Notes: generated by a model from the letters alone, not told the origin. 64,000 nucleotides of DNA from Nocardioides sp. GY 10113 (GCF_004919105.1 NZ_STGK01000005.1:62001-126000), one strand, 5' to 3'. Counted from the first letter of the stretch, positions 1 through 11,084 are shown. Translations and numbers: made by a program.

Positions 1-1
1 G

Positions 2-2416
<2,415 letters not shown>

Positions 2417-2441
2417 CCCGGACGAGGGGAGCACCCACGCC

Positions 2442-3737
2442 GTGACCGTCCACCGGTACGACGACGCGCTGGCCGGCCTGCAGGCCGCAGGCCGGCTGCC
2501 GTCGGTGTCGGGCGCCGTCGCCGAGGGGGGCCGCGCCGTCTGGTGGGGCGGGGTCGGGGAAGACCCGGTCCCGGTGCCGGGGACGGCGTACCGGATCGGG
2601 TCGATCACCAAGACGATGACGGCGGTCCTGGTGCTGCAGCTGGTCGAGGGCGGCGACGCCTCGCTCGACGACCCGGTGCGACGGTTCCTCCCCGACGCAC
2701 CGCACGGCGACGCCACGCTCGCCGGGCTGCTGTCGCACACCGCCGGCCTGCCCAGCGAGCCCGTCGGCCCGTGGTGGGAGCGCACGACCGGCGCGGACCG
2801 CGCTGCCCTGTTCGCCGCCAACGCGGGTCGGGCGCCGATCGCCGGGCCGGGCGAGGTCTACCACTACTCCAACCTGGGCTTCGCGCTGCTCGGCGGGGTG
2901 CTCGAGGAGGCCCACGGCCGGACCTGGCGGGAGCTGGTCGCCGACCGGCTGCTGGGGCCGCTCGGGATGACGGCCACCGCGTACGGCCCGCCCCCGGGGC
3001 GCGCGCCGGGGTGGAGCGTCGACCACTTCACGGGCGTCCTGGCCGCGGAGCCGCACGCGGACACGGTGGCGATGGCGCCCGCCGGCCAGCTGTGGAGCAC
3101 CCCGGGCGACCTGCTGACCTGGGCTGGGGTGCTGGCGCACGGCCATCCCCAGGTCCTGGGGGAGGCGACGGCGGCGTTGATGCGCGACCCGATCACCCCC
3201 GGCTACGGCCTCGGTGTGCGCCTCCTCGACGTCGACGGACACGCGTGGGTCGGGCACACCGGGTCGATGCCGGGCTTCCAGGCCAGCCTCTTCGCCGACC
3301 CGGCGACTGGTGACGCCGTCGCGGTGCTCGCGAACGCCACCACCGGGCTGCGCTCGGACCAGGTGCCCGTCCGGATGCGGGCGGCGGCTCCGACCGGCCC
3401 GAGGCCGTGGCATCCGACCGCGGACCTCCCGGATCCGGTCCGGGGCGTCCCCGGCCTCTGGTTCTGGGGCAACACCGCGTACTCGCTGGAGTGGTGGGGC
3501 GAGGACCTGCGGCTGCGCGACGTCCGCACCGGCGAGGTCGGCGACCGGTTCGGGCTCGCCGGCGAGCGCATCGTGGGGAGCGAGGGCTACCACCTCGGCG
3601 AGACGCTGGAGGTGCATCGCGACGCCCGGGGAGTGGTGACGCACCTGGAGTGCGCGACCTTCCTGTACACGAGGACGCCGTACGACCCCTCGGTGCCGGC
3701 CCCCGGAGGGCATCCGGACACCGTCCGCCGCGATTGA
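2442..3737 (+). CDS. Serine hydrolase, beta-lactamase/PBP4* family
   Basis: A 431-residue penicillin-recognising-fold serine hydrolase (class C beta-lactamase / EstB / PBP4* superfamily). The three signature motifs are visible: SxxK as S54-I-T-K57, YxN as Y142-S-N144, and HTG at 272-274. Roughly the last 100 residues form an extra beta-rich domain, as in many family members. No signal peptide is seen (it starts TVHRYDDAL), so a cytosolic esterase or peptidase is more likely than a secreted beta-lactamase; the substrate cannot be told. The GTG start at 2442 has a GAGGGGA ribosome site about 12 nt upstream. The stop codon overlaps the palindromic operator of the next gene. Confidence 0.85.
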   Translation: MTVHRYDDALAGLQAAGRLPSVSGAVAEGGRAVWWGGVGEDPVPVPGTAYRIGSITKTMTAVLVLQLVEGGDASLDDPVRRFLPDAPHGDATLAGLLSHTAGLPSEPVGPWWERTTGADRAALFAANAGRAPIAGPGEVYHYSNLGFALLGGVLEEAHGRTWRELVADRLLGPLGMTATAYGPPPGRAPGWSVDHFTGVLAAEPHADTVAMAPAGQLWSTPGDLLTWAGVLAHGHPQVLGEATAALMRDPITPGYGLGVRLLDVDGHAWVGHTGSMPGFQASLFADPATGDAVAVLANATTGLRSDQVPVRMRAAAPTGPRPWHPTADLPDPVRGVPGLWFWGNTAYSLEWWGEDLRLRDVRTGEVGDRFGLAGERIVGSEGYHLGETLEVHRDARGVVTHLECATFLYTRTPYDPSVPAPGGHPDTVRRD

Positions 3738-3753
3738 GAACGTGTTCTAGGCT
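3736..3753 (+). promoter_or_regulatory. KstR-like palindrome overlapping a leaderless promoter
   Basis: AGAAC-GT-GTTCT is a perfect inverted repeat (3738-3749 within GAGAACGTGTTCTA, 3736-3749). It fits the TetR-family KstR consensus TnnAACnnGTTnnA except for the first base. The -10-like TAGGCT (3748-3753) overlaps its right arm and lies 6 nt before the GTG at 3760, so the thioesterase is probably read from a leaderless transcript repressible by a KstR/FadR-like regulator. The repressor assignment is inference. Confidence 0.6.
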
Positions 3754-3759
3754 GCCCCG

Positions 3760-4605
3760 GTGAGCGACTTCGTACCGGGCTGGTTCCGCAGGGGTGAGCG
3801 CGGCACGCTCCTCCCGCAGGCGCTGGCCGCCAGTCTGTGGAGCGACACGCAGATGCACGGCGTCGCGGTGAGCGGGTTGCTGGCGCTGACGCTGGAGGAG
3901 CACGTGGCCGAGCTCGGCCGCCCCGATCTGGTCCCGACCCGGTACCACGTCGATCTGTTCCGGCCCGCTCGGATGGTCCCGTCCGTCGGCCGGGCCACGG
4001 TGGTCCGCTCCAGCGCGCGACTGCTCCTCCTCGACGCCGTGATGGAGCAGGACGGCGAGCCGGTCGCTCGGGCGAGCGCGCTCTTCCTCCGCCCGGGGGA
4101 GGACCCCGCAGGCACACTCTGGACGGCCGCGGACCGTCCGGCCCCGCCGGGGCTCGACGTCGTACCGAACGACGGCGCCCACCACGTCCCGTTCTTCGCC
4201 AGCGATGCGCCCTGGTCCCAGAACTTCGGCGAGCACCAGAACGCGGGCCGCCACGCCACGTGGCAGACCGCGATGCCCGTGGTCGTCGGCGAGGAGGCCA
4301 CCCCGTTCCAGGCGGTGGCCTCGGTCGCGGACGCCACCAGCATGGTGACCAACTGGGGGAGCGGCGGCATCGAGTACATCAACACCGACATCGACCTGAC
4401 GCTCGCGCGGCGCCCCGACAGCACCACCCTGGGCATCCGCGCCACCGACCACGTGGCCGCACAGGGCCTCGCGGTCGGCACGGCCGAGGTCTTCGACCGG
4501 AGCGGGCCCCTGGGCACCGCGACGGTCACCGCGATGTCCAACGTGAAGCGGACGGTCGACCTGGGAGGGCCCGAGAACCCGATCCTCGGGCCCGACCGGG
4601 TCTGA
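3760..4605 (+). CDS. Acyl-CoA thioesterase-like protein (double hotdog)
   Basis: A 281-residue protein of the acyl-CoA thioesterase-like family (TesB-related double hotdog, 4HBT_3 type). Such enzymes hydrolyse acyl-CoA to free acid and CoA in the cytosol. The N-terminal hotdog includes the segment around TQMHGVAVSGLLAL and RPARMVPSVGRATVVRSS; the C-terminal hotdog covers about residues 160-270 with WTAADRPAPPG as linker. It begins with GTG 6 nt after a TAGGCT -10 box and has no ribosome site, so leaderless initiation is likely. The KstR-like operator at its promoter suggests a role in lipid or steroid catabolism, which is inference. The neighbours do not form a clear pathway with it. Confidence 0.8.
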   Translation: MSDFVPGWFRRGERGTLLPQALAASLWSDTQMHGVAVSGLLALTLEEHVAELGRPDLVPTRYHVDLFRPARMVPSVGRATVVRSSARLLLLDAVMEQDGEPVARASALFLRPGEDPAGTLWTAADRPAPPGLDVVPNDGAHHVPFFASDAPWSQNFGEHQNAGRHATWQTAMPVVVGEEATPFQAVASVADATSMVTNWGSGGIEYINTDIDLTLARRPDSTTLGIRATDHVAAQGLAVGTAEVFDRSGPLGTATVTAMSNVKRTVDLGGPENPILGPDRV

Positions 4606-4632
4606 GCGGGGCCGCTGCCCGAGCCGGGACCC

Positions 4633-5376
4633 TCAGCGGGCGGAGGCGGCCGCCGCGGCCACCGCAGCGCGCGGGGACCCGTGGAACGCGGGTCCGTGGC
4701 CCGGGACGACCACCTCGGCCTCCAGCTCCGACAGGAGCTCGAGCGAGGCCAGCGCCTCGTCGTCGTCGTGGTTGAAGAAGGACGGCAGGAGCTGAGGTCC
4801 CGGCGTGCGCGCGAGGGCGTGCTCGGTCATCAGGGCGTCGCCGACGAGCAGCGCACCCCGGTCGGGCAGGTGGAAGGCGGCGTGCCCCGACGTGTGTCCG
4901 GGCGTGGGCACCGGCACCGGGTGCCCGGGGAGGTCGAGGGGCTCGGTGGTGAAGGTGTCGACCGCCGCCAGTCGGTCGACACGCGCGGCCTTCAGCGCCA
5001 CGATGTCCCGCATCCAGACCGCCACGTCGGGTCGCCAGACCCGGGCGAGCAGGGTCGCGACGGACACCTGCTCGATGTGGGCACCCGTCGCGTTCGGCAC
5101 CTCCTTCTCGTGGACCAGCACCGGCGTCCCGACCTCGGCACGGAAGTACTCGGCGCTGCCCAGGTGGTCCGGATGGGCGTGGGTGAGGATGACGGCCGAG
5201 ACGTCAGCGGGCGCTCGGCCCACCTTCTCCAGTGAGGCGATCACCCGGCCACGGTCGCCGGGATAGCCGGTGTCGACCAGCGTCACCTCGCCGCCGTCGA
5301 CGATGAGGACCCACGCCACGTGCTTCGCGCGGGCCTGCCAGACACCGGGGGCGACCTCGTGTACGTCGACATTCAC
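4633..5376 (-). CDS. MBL-fold metallo-hydrolase
   Basis: A metallo-beta-lactamase-fold hydrolase of about 247 residues. The zinc motif THAHPDHLG, a PTPGHTSGH second metal motif, the bridging Asp in LLVGDALM and the late His in VVPGHGPAF are all present. It is a single-domain, soluble enzyme; the family includes glyoxalase II-like and lactonase-like members and the substrate is unknown. I place the start at GTG 5376 because TACGTT (5389-5384, minus strand) lies 7 nt upstream as a leaderless -10 box; a TTG at 5385 in frame would overlap that box. It converges with the thioesterase gene, 27 nt apart. Confidence 0.82.
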   Translation of the reverse strand: MNVDVHEVAPGVWQARAKHVAWVLIVDGGEVTLVDTGYPGDRGRVIASLEKVGRAPADVSAVILTHAHPDHLGSAEYFRAEVGTPVLVHEKEVPNATGAHIEQVSVATLLARVWRPDVAVWMRDIVALKAARVDRLAAVDTFTTEPLDLPGHPVPVPTPGHTSGHAAFHLPDRGALLVGDALMTEHALARTPGPQLLPSFFNHDDDEALASLELLSELEAEVVVPGHGPAFHGSPRAAVAAAAASAR

Positions 5377-5383
5377 GCGTCGC

Positions 5384-5389
5384 AACGTA
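5384..5389 (-). promoter_or_regulatory. -10 box, leaderless start of the MBL-fold gene
   Basis: TACGTT read on the minus strand fits the actinobacterial TAnnnT -10 hexamer and ends 7 nt before GTG 5376. No ribosome site precedes that GTG. Confidence 0.45.
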
Positions 5390-5452
5390 GCGGCCCGTGA
5401 GGCCGGCGTCGAGGCGCTGTCGGGAGCTCTGGGTGGTGCGGCGCGGGTGTGG

Positions 5453-5496
5453 TCGTGTGCCTGAGACAGCGGTAGGCGGGGTTCTCGGGCACACGA
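5453..5496 (-). terminator. Long hairpin between rmuC and the MBL-fold gene
   Basis: Two 14-nt arms, 5453-5466 and 5483-5496, are complementary at 13 of 14 positions around a 16-nt loop. The structure lies in the 244-bp gap downstream of rmuC and upstream of the MBL-fold start, so it may terminate rmuC transcription. No U-tract follows, which is common in high-GC actinobacteria. The rest of the gap holds an imperfect tandem repeat (about 5546-5600, two copies of a GACCAG...GTGGGGCCG unit) and no gene. Confidence 0.55.
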
Positions 5497-5620
5497 CCCG
5501 CGGTCGGCAGCGGCGGGCAGGGAGCGGCGCCGGCGGATCGGGCGCTTCCGACCAGTCTCGGTGGGGCCGGACTGACCAGCGTCAGTGGGGCCGCCTCGAG
5601 GGCGCGGGGCTCCCGCCGGG

Positions 5621-7138
5621 TCAGCCCGCCTGCTGGTCCTCGACGATCTCGGCCTCCACGGCCTCGATGGCGTCCTCGATGGAGAGCTGCAGCTCGTCCC
5701 GGTCCAGGTCGGCGATCGCCTCGAAGTCGCCGCTGGTCAGCGCGCGCGGGACGACCTCGATCGGCTGCGGGGAGGGGATGACCGAGGACTCGTCCATCCG
5801 GTCCAGCTTGCGGGCGGTGACCAGCACGCGGGACTCCAGCGAGCCGGCGAAGGCGTTGTAGCTCTTCACCGTGCTCTCCAGCGAGCGGCGCAGCTTCTCG
5901 GCGTGCTCGCCCATCTTGAGGATCCGGAGGTAGAGCTCGCGGCCCAGGTCGAAGAGCTCCTTGGCGTCCTCGGTGAGCACGTCCTGGCGCCAGGTGAACG
6001 CCACGGTCTTGAGGATCGCCCAGAGGTTGGCCGGGGTGGCCAGCACGATGCCCTTGCCGAAGGCGTGCTCCAGCAGCGACGGATCCGCGTCGAGCGCCGC
6101 GGTCAGCAGCTGGTCGTTGGGGATGAAGGCGACCGTGAACTCGGGGCTGGCCGCGAGGCCGGACCAGTAGGACTTCGACGAGAGCGCATCGACGTGGCCG
6201 CGGACCTTCTTGGCGTGCTCGACCAGGTGCCGGTGGCGCACGTCGGGGTCGATGTCCTTGCGGCAGGCCTCCATGTAGGCGTTGTAGGGGGCCTTGGCGT
6301 CGATGGCCATCTGCTTGCCGCCCGGCATGTTGATCACCATGTCGGGTCGGCGCAGGCCCGAGTCGGCCTCGATCTGGTTCTGCAGGGTGAAGTCGACCCG
6401 CGACAGCAGTCCGGCCGACTCCACCAGCGTGGTGAGCTGGGTCTCGCCCCAGAACCCCCGCACGGCGTTGTTGGAGAGCGCGGAGGCGAGGGTGTCCGCG
6501 GCCTTCTTCGACTCCGCCACCGTGTGCTGGGTGGTGCGCAGCTGCTCGGCGAGCTCGCCGTGCTGGAGGTGGCGCTGCTTCTCCATGTCCTCCACGCGCA
6601 GCTGCATCGCTCGCAGCTGCTCCGCGACCGGGGTCAGGGTCTTGAGCACCTGGGTGTGCCCGGCGTCGGCCTTCTCGCGCTCCCGCTGGGCCTCCTGGTG
6701 CTGCCGCAGGATCTCCTGGTGCCGCTCGCGGGCGGCCGCGAGGACCTCCCGATGCTGCTCCTGGGCCGCGGTGAGGGCGGAACGGTGCTGCTCCTGGGCG
6801 GACTGGAGGGCCGCGCGCAGCTCGTCCAGGGAGGCCGCCGCGGCCGAGAGCCGGGCCTCCACCTCGGCGCGGGCCGCGGACTCCTGCGAACGGACCTCGG
6901 CGACGATCGCCTGCTGGCGCGCCTCGGCCAGCGCCTCGGCCTGGACCAGCTCCGAGCGGGCCCGCTCCACCTCGAACTGGAGCCGCTCGGCCTCGGCGCG
7001 TCCGCGCTCCGCCTCGCCGCGCAGCCGGTCCACCTCGCCGCGGTCCGCCGTGGAGGCTCCCGAGGTCAGGACACGCGTGGCCAGTGCGCCGACGGCGACG
7101 CCGACGACCAGCCCGATGAGCAGCAGCACGATCTCCAT
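5621..7138 (-). CDS. rmuC: DNA recombination protein RmuC
   Basis: RmuC-family protein of about 505 residues. It has an N-terminal membrane anchor (MEIVLLLIGLVVGVAVGALA), then a long Ala/Glu/Arg-rich coiled coil to about residue 185, then the conserved RmuC nuclease-like domain with motifs VRGFWGETQL, DFTLQNQIEADSGLRRPDMV and AIDAKAPYNAYMEA. The PD-(D/E)XK-like core residues are D (in RRPDMV) and DAK. In E. coli RmuC limits inversions at repeats; its exact biochemical role is not settled. I use ATG 7138 at the start of the transmembrane helix; TTG 7150 would add only four residues. The gene diverges from the SDR gene. Confidence 0.93.
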   Translation of the reverse strand: MEIVLLLIGLVVGVAVGALATRVLTSGASTADRGEVDRLRGEAERGRAEAERLQFEVERARSELVQAEALAEARQQAIVAEVRSQESAARAEVEARLSAAAASLDELRAALQSAQEQHRSALTAAQEQHREVLAAARERHQEILRQHQEAQREREKADAGHTQVLKTLTPVAEQLRAMQLRVEDMEKQRHLQHGELAEQLRTTQHTVAESKKAADTLASALSNNAVRGFWGETQLTTLVESAGLLSRVDFTLQNQIEADSGLRRPDMVINMPGGKQMAIDAKAPYNAYMEACRKDIDPDVRHRHLVEHAKKVRGHVDALSSKSYWSGLAASPEFTVAFIPNDQLLTAALDADPSLLEHAFGKGIVLATPANLWAILKTVAFTWRQDVLTEDAKELFDLGRELYLRILKMGEHAEKLRRSLESTVKSYNAFAGSLESRVLVTARKLDRMDESSVIPSPQPIEVVPRALTSGDFEAIADLDRDELQLSIEDAIEAVEAEIVEDQQAG

Positions 7139-7254
7139 GCCTGCATCCAAACAGGCGGGCTCGACACAATCCCGTGGCCACGCCGGGGGAGGCCCGGTGT
7201 GACGGATCGCCGGTCTCCCGGGCGCCCGGCGCCGCCCTGTGCCAGCCTGGGCCC

Positions 7255-8166
7255 ATGCGTCCCTGGACCGCCGTGCCGCCGCAGCCCGGGCGTCGCTTCG
7301 TGATCACCGGAGCCAGCAGCGGGATCGGCCTGGCCACCGCGCAGATCCTCGGGTCACGCGGCGCCGAGCTGGTGCTCGCCTGCCGCAACCTCGAGAAGGC
7401 CGAGGCGGCCGCCCGCACCGTGCCCGGTGCGGACCGGGGCCGCGTCCACGTCCGCCGGCTCGACGTCGCCGACCTCGGCTCGGTGCGCCGCTTCGCCGCG
7501 GCGACCGCCGAGGAGTTCGGCCACGTCGACGTGCTGATCAACAACGCCGGCGTGCTCGGCGTACCGCACCGGCTCACCCGGGAGGGCGTCGAGCTGCACT
7601 TTGCCACCAACTACCTGGGCCACTTCGCCCTCACCCACCTGCTGCTGCCCCACCTGCGCGACCGCGTGGTGGTCACCGGGTCGCGTGAGCACCGCGGCGG
7701 CCGCCTGGACCTGGACGACCTCGCCTGGCAGCGTCGCCGGTACCGGGTCTTCCGGGCCTACGCCGACTCCAAGCTGGCCGACCTGCTGTTCCTCGCCGAG
7801 CTCGATCGGCGGCTCCGCGCGGCCGGCAGCCCGGTGCGCGCCGTCGGGGCGCACCCGGGGGCGACGTTCTCCGCCATCACCAGCGGCACCGGCAACCCGG
7901 TACTGACCGCGATCGGCTCGTTCGGCCAGCGGCTGGTCAGCATGCCGACCTGGCGGGGCGCCCTGTGCACGGTCTACGCCGCGACCATGGACGTCCCCGG
8001 CAACGCCTACATCGGCCCGCACGGGCGGACCGAGATGTGGGGCTGGCCGGCGCCGGCACGGCGCAGCGCACGCGCCACCGACGTGGCGGCGGCGCGCGCG
8101 CTGTGGGAGCGGTCGGTGGAGCTCACCGGGGTCGACCTCCCGGGCGCGCTGCCGGCAGCCCCGTGA
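7255..8166 (+). CDS. SDR-family NAD(P)-dependent oxidoreductase
   Basis: A 303-residue classical short-chain dehydrogenase/reductase resembling retinol dehydrogenase/WWOX-like members. The Rossmann motif TGASSGIG is at 18-25, NNAG at 96-99, and the catalytic Y169-x3-K173 in YADSK. The Ser of the triad is in VVTGSRE. The substrate is unknown. ATG 7255 is chosen because the N-terminus then places the Rossmann motif at the normal depth; an in-frame upstream extension to 7174 has no support. It ends exactly where the convergent cyclophilin gene ends (8166/8167). Three copies of CCGTGATC occur across that junction. Confidence 0.88.
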   Translation: MRPWTAVPPQPGRRFVITGASSGIGLATAQILGSRGAELVLACRNLEKAEAAARTVPGADRGRVHVRRLDVADLGSVRRFAAATAEEFGHVDVLINNAGVLGVPHRLTREGVELHFATNYLGHFALTHLLLPHLRDRVVVTGSREHRGGRLDLDDLAWQRRRYRVFRAYADSKLADLLFLAELDRRLRAAGSPVRAVGAHPGATFSAITSGTGNPVLTAIGSFGQRLVSMPTWRGALCTVYAATMDVPGNAYIGPHGRTEMWGWPAPARRSARATDVAAARALWERSVELTGVDLPGALPAAP

Positions 8167-8877
8167 TCAGCCCGTGATCGACACGCCCGTGATCTGGATC
8201 GAGGTCTTCGGCGCCCCGTCCTGTGCGCCCTCCGGCGTCACGCCCGCCCGGGCGGCGTCGGCGATCAGGTCGGTGCCGGTCGGATCCATGGCGCCGAACA
8301 CCGTGTAGGCGGCGTTCAGTGCCGTGTCGCCGTAGCAGATGAAGAACTGCGAGCCGCCGGAGTCGGGTGCCCCGGTGTTGGCCATCGCCAGCGTGCCCTC
8401 GCCGTAGGTCTCCGACCCGGTGATCTCGTCGGGGACCGTGTACCCCGGGCCGCCGGTGCCGGTCCCGGTCGGGTCACCGCACTGCAGGATCTTGAAGACG
8501 TCGGCGACCGTCATCCGGTGGCAGGGGCTGTCGTCGTAGTACCCGCTCTCGGCCAGGAACACGATGGAGTTGACGGTGCAGGGCGCGGCGTCGGCGTCCA
8601 GGGTGATCGGCAGGTCGCCGATCGTGGTCTCCAGGGTCGCCTTCACCTCTCCCGAGACGGTCGGCTCGGCCGGCGGCAGTTGCGGGTCGGCGACGCTGCC
8701 ATCGGGCGTGTAGGCGCACGTCGTGGCGGCGTCGGTGCTCTCGGAGGCCGCGTCGGACGCCGAGGCCGAGGCCGTGGTCGGGTCGCTCGCGGTGGCGTCC
8801 CCGTCGTCGCCCCCGCACGCGGAGAGGGTGGCCACGAGCAGCACGGCCGGTACAACGGCCAGGGAACGCGTCAGCAT
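8167..8877 (-). CDS. Cyclophilin-type peptidyl-prolyl isomerase lipoprotein
   Basis: A 236-residue secreted lipoprotein with a cyclophilin domain. The signal sequence ends in LLVATLSAC with lipobox Cys21, so it is anchored outside the membrane. A Ser/Thr/Ala-rich linker (about 22-55) is followed by the isomerase domain with CHRMTVADVFKILQCGDPTGTG, GTLAMANTGAPDSGGSQFFI and the AYTVFGAM segment, matching cyclophilin motifs. The usual catalytic RxxxxFxxQ core is partly altered (HRMTVADVFKILQCG), with Arg and the Gln position recognisable. It probably assists folding of exported proteins, a family-based inference. Start ATG 8877; divergent LLM oxidoreductase 52 nt away. Confidence 0.88.
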   Translation of the reverse strand: MLTRSLAVVPAVLLVATLSACGGDDGDATASDPTTASASASDAASESTDAATTCAYTPDGSVADPQLPPAEPTVSGEVKATLETTIGDLPITLDADAAPCTVNSIVFLAESGYYDDSPCHRMTVADVFKILQCGDPTGTGTGGPGYTVPDEITGSETYGEGTLAMANTGAPDSGGSQFFICYGDTALNAAYTVFGAMDPTGTDLIADAARAGVTPEGAQDGAPKTSIQITGVSITG

Positions 8878-8916
8878 GGTTGGAAATCGTAGGCGCCCAC
8901 CCCCGGCAATCCGGCG

Positions 8917-8922
8917 TAGGTT
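8917..8922 (+). promoter_or_regulatory. -10 box, leaderless start of LLM oxidoreductase
   Basis: TAGGTT lies 7 nt before ATG 8930, with no ribosome site between, matching the leaderless pattern seen repeatedly in this window. Confidence 0.5.
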
Positions 8923-8929
8923 CGCCGGT

Positions 8930-9796
8930 ATGGACCTCGGAATCCACTACGCGAACTTCAGCCACCCCGAGTGGCAGACCAGATTGGCGGACCGCCTCAC
9001 GGCGACCGCCCAGGCCGCGGACGAGGGCGGAGTCGCCCTGTTCACGGTGATGGACCACTACTTCCAGATGGAGATGCTGGGTGGCCCGCCCGAGCCGATG
9101 CTGGAGGGCTACACGACCCTCGGCTACCTGGCCGGGATCACCGAGCGGGTCGACCTCGGCCTGCTGGTGACCGGCGTGACCTACCGGCACCCCGGACTGC
9201 TCGCCAAGATCGTCACCACCCTCGACGTGCTCTCCGGGGGGCGGGCCTGGCTCAACCTCGGCGCGGCCTGGTACGACCGGGAGCACGAGGGTCTCGGCGT
9301 GCCGTTCCCGCCGACGGCCGAGCGGTTCGAGCGCCTGGAGGAGACCCTGCAGATCGTGCGCCAGATGTGGAGCGACGACGACGGCCCCTACGAGGGCGCG
9401 CACTACCGTCTCGCCGAGACCGTCAACGTGCCGGCGCCGACGCGGGATCGGGTGCCGGTGCTGGTCGGCGGCACCGGCGAGCGCAAGACGCTGCGGCTGG
9501 TCGCGCAGTACGCCGATGCCTGCAACCTGTTCGCCGAGGGCACCGAGGTGATGAAGCACAAGCTGTCGGTGCTCCGGGAGCACTGCGACCGCCTCGGCAC
9601 CGACTACGACGCGATCCGTACGACGATCCTGGTGATGACCGACCCGCTCGCCGACCGCGACGGGTTCCTGCGCGAGATGGAGGAGTACGCCGCCCTCGGG
9701 GTGTCGCTGGTGACGATGATGCCGCCCAGCGACGACCCCGAGGCGTGGGTGACGACGGTGGCCGAGGAGATCGTTCCCCGCCTCTCCGAGCTGTGA
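8930..9796 (+). CDS. LLM-class F420-dependent oxidoreductase
   Basis: A 288-residue luciferase-like TIM-barrel oxidoreductase, of the group that uses F420 (sometimes FMN). Diagnostic segments are MDLGIHYANFSHPEW at the N-terminus, GLLVTGVTYRHPGLLAK, the LDVLSGGRAWLNLGAAW motif typical of the family, and VPVLVGGTGERKTLRLVAQY near the cofactor pocket. The substrate is unknown. The real start is ATG 8930: an in-frame extension reaches back to 8723 but runs through the cyclophilin gene and lacks family similarity. A TAGGTT -10 box 7 nt upstream indicates leaderless translation. It converges with the next gene at a 7-nt gap. Confidence 0.9.
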   Translation: MDLGIHYANFSHPEWQTRLADRLTATAQAADEGGVALFTVMDHYFQMEMLGGPPEPMLEGYTTLGYLAGITERVDLGLLVTGVTYRHPGLLAKIVTTLDVLSGGRAWLNLGAAWYDREHEGLGVPFPPTAERFERLEETLQIVRQMWSDDDGPYEGAHYRLAETVNVPAPTRDRVPVLVGGTGERKTLRLVAQYADACNLFAEGTEVMKHKLSVLREHCDRLGTDYDAIRTTILVMTDPLADRDGFLREMEEYAALGVSLVTMMPPSDDPEAWVTTVAEEIVPRLSEL

Positions 9797-9803
9797 GCCT
9801 GGG

Positions 9804-11084
9804 TCAGTCGACCGGCCGGTAGATCAGCACCGAGCCCTGCGCGGCGCGGCCGCGACCGTCGACCACGGCCAGGTCGACGGTCCGCCCCGGCCAGATCGTG
9901 TCGGTGATGCCGTAGCCCCCGGGCAGGCCGGTGCTCGAGCCGAGCCGGCCGTTGGTCGCGAGCATGACCTGCTTCGCGGGCTGCCCCTTCGCGGCCACGA
10001 ACCCGACCAGTCGGGGCGCGTCGGCCTCCTCCAGATCGAGGCGTGCGGTGCGGCCGGGCGCGTCGGCGAGCTCCCAGGTGCGCCCGGCGGCCTCGACGAC
10101 GCGGTCGACCTCGACGCCGGCCACCTGCTCCCGCGCCCCGTCGCGGTAGATGCCGAGGCCGGCCACGGTGCCGTCGAGCGCGACGACCTCCTCCGACCCC
10201 CTCGACTCCGTCGTCGCGAAGGTGATCGTGTGCATCGTCCCGGCCGGATCGTCCAGCAGGTCGACGCCGGTCCCGCCGCCGCCCGCGTCGACGTCGGAGG
10301 GGTCACGGAGGCACTTCGAGTACAGCGTGGTGCCGTCGTCGATCCTGACGCTCAGCGCCATCGTGCGCTGCGACCCGCGGTCGCAGTAGAACGAGAAGGT
10401 CAGCGTCGAGATCGGCCCCGGCACCTCGAAGGTCATGCTGCTGGCCCCCTCCGGCAGGAAGCCGCCGTCGACGAGGGTCTCACCGGCGATCTCGTCACGG
10501 AAGACCGCGGTGCCGTTGGAGATGCCCGGGGGCAGGTGTCCGTCCACGCGCTCGAAGACCGAGAGACGGAGCACCGTCTCGGGAGAGATGCCCCGCGACC
10601 TGATCTCCAGCGGGACCGGGCCCGCCTGGATCGGCACCGGCGGCTGGTCCGCGTCACCGCCCATCAGCTGGGAGTGGACCGTGTCGAAGTAGGGGTCGAC
10701 AAGGGTCACTCGCGCGCCGTCGGGCAGGTCGGTGGCCGACAGCTGAACGACCCGTGCGCGATCGCTGGAGGGAAGGTCGGCCGAGACGGTTCGTTCGCCC
10801 GGCTCGCCGTCCACGGCGAGGTCGAGCCGGTACTGGAAGCCGTTGACCTCGACCGTGGGGGCGTCGTCGGCCGGTTCGGCGTCCTTCCCGCCGCCCAGGG
10901 TCGGTACGCCGAGGGCGACCGCCGCCACCACGGCGGCGGTCCCGGCGGCCAGCGCGGCGTGGCGGCGGCGCCGGATGGCGCGGACGCGGCGGCGTACGGA
11001 GCCGATCCGGGCGGGGTCGGGCGCCCCGGCGACGGTCTCGGCGTCGTGGGCGAGCTGGCTGCGCAGGTCGTCGAGGGTGTTCAT
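9804..11084 (-). CDS. Single-pass membrane protein coupled to SigE-type sigma factor (putative anti-sigma or effector)
   Basis: I do not recognise this 426-residue protein. The N-terminal 40 residues are charged and cytoplasmic (MNTLDDLRSQLAHDAETV..., then an RRRVRAIRRRRH cluster). One transmembrane helix follows at about 42-62, and the rest is an extracytoplasmic beta-rich region containing two Cys (FYCDRG and YSKCLRD). No HxxxCxxC zinc anti-sigma motif is visible. Its ATG overlaps the stop of the sigma factor gene (ATGA, 11084-11081), which implies translational coupling. By position it could be an anti-sigma factor or membrane sensor for that sigma factor. That role is inference; in related genomes such genes are often annotated hypothetical. 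Confidence 0.72.
   Translation of the reverse strand: MNTLDDLRSQLAHDAETVAGAPDPARIGSVRRRVRAIRRRRHAALAAGTAAVVAAVALGVPTLGGGKDAEPADDAPTVEVNGFQYRLDLAVDGEPGERTVSADLPSSDRARVVQLSATDLPDGARVTLVDPYFDTVHSQLMGGDADQPPVPIQAGPVPLEIRSRGISPETVLRLSVFERVDGHLPPGISNGTAVFRDEIAGETLVDGGFLPEGASSMTFEVPGPISTLTFSFYCDRGSQRTMALSVRIDDGTTLYSKCLRDPSDVDAGGGGTGVDLLDDPAGTMHTITFATTESRGSEEVVALDGTVAGLGIYRDGAREQVAGVEVDRVVEAAGRTWELADAPGRTARLDLEEADAPRLVGFVAAKGQPAKQVMLATNGRLGSSTGLPGGYGITDTIWPGRTVDLAVVDGRGRAAQGSVLIYRPVD

Noticed and set aside
5585-7303. 572-codon open frame on the plus strand opposite rmuC
   Set aside because: RmuC is strongly supported on the minus strand, and the plus-strand frame has low-complexity composition only.
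8161-8195. Three CCGTGATC direct repeats as a regulatory array
   Set aside because: They coincide with the coding ends of two convergent genes and have irregular spacing; chance or codon usage is sufficient.
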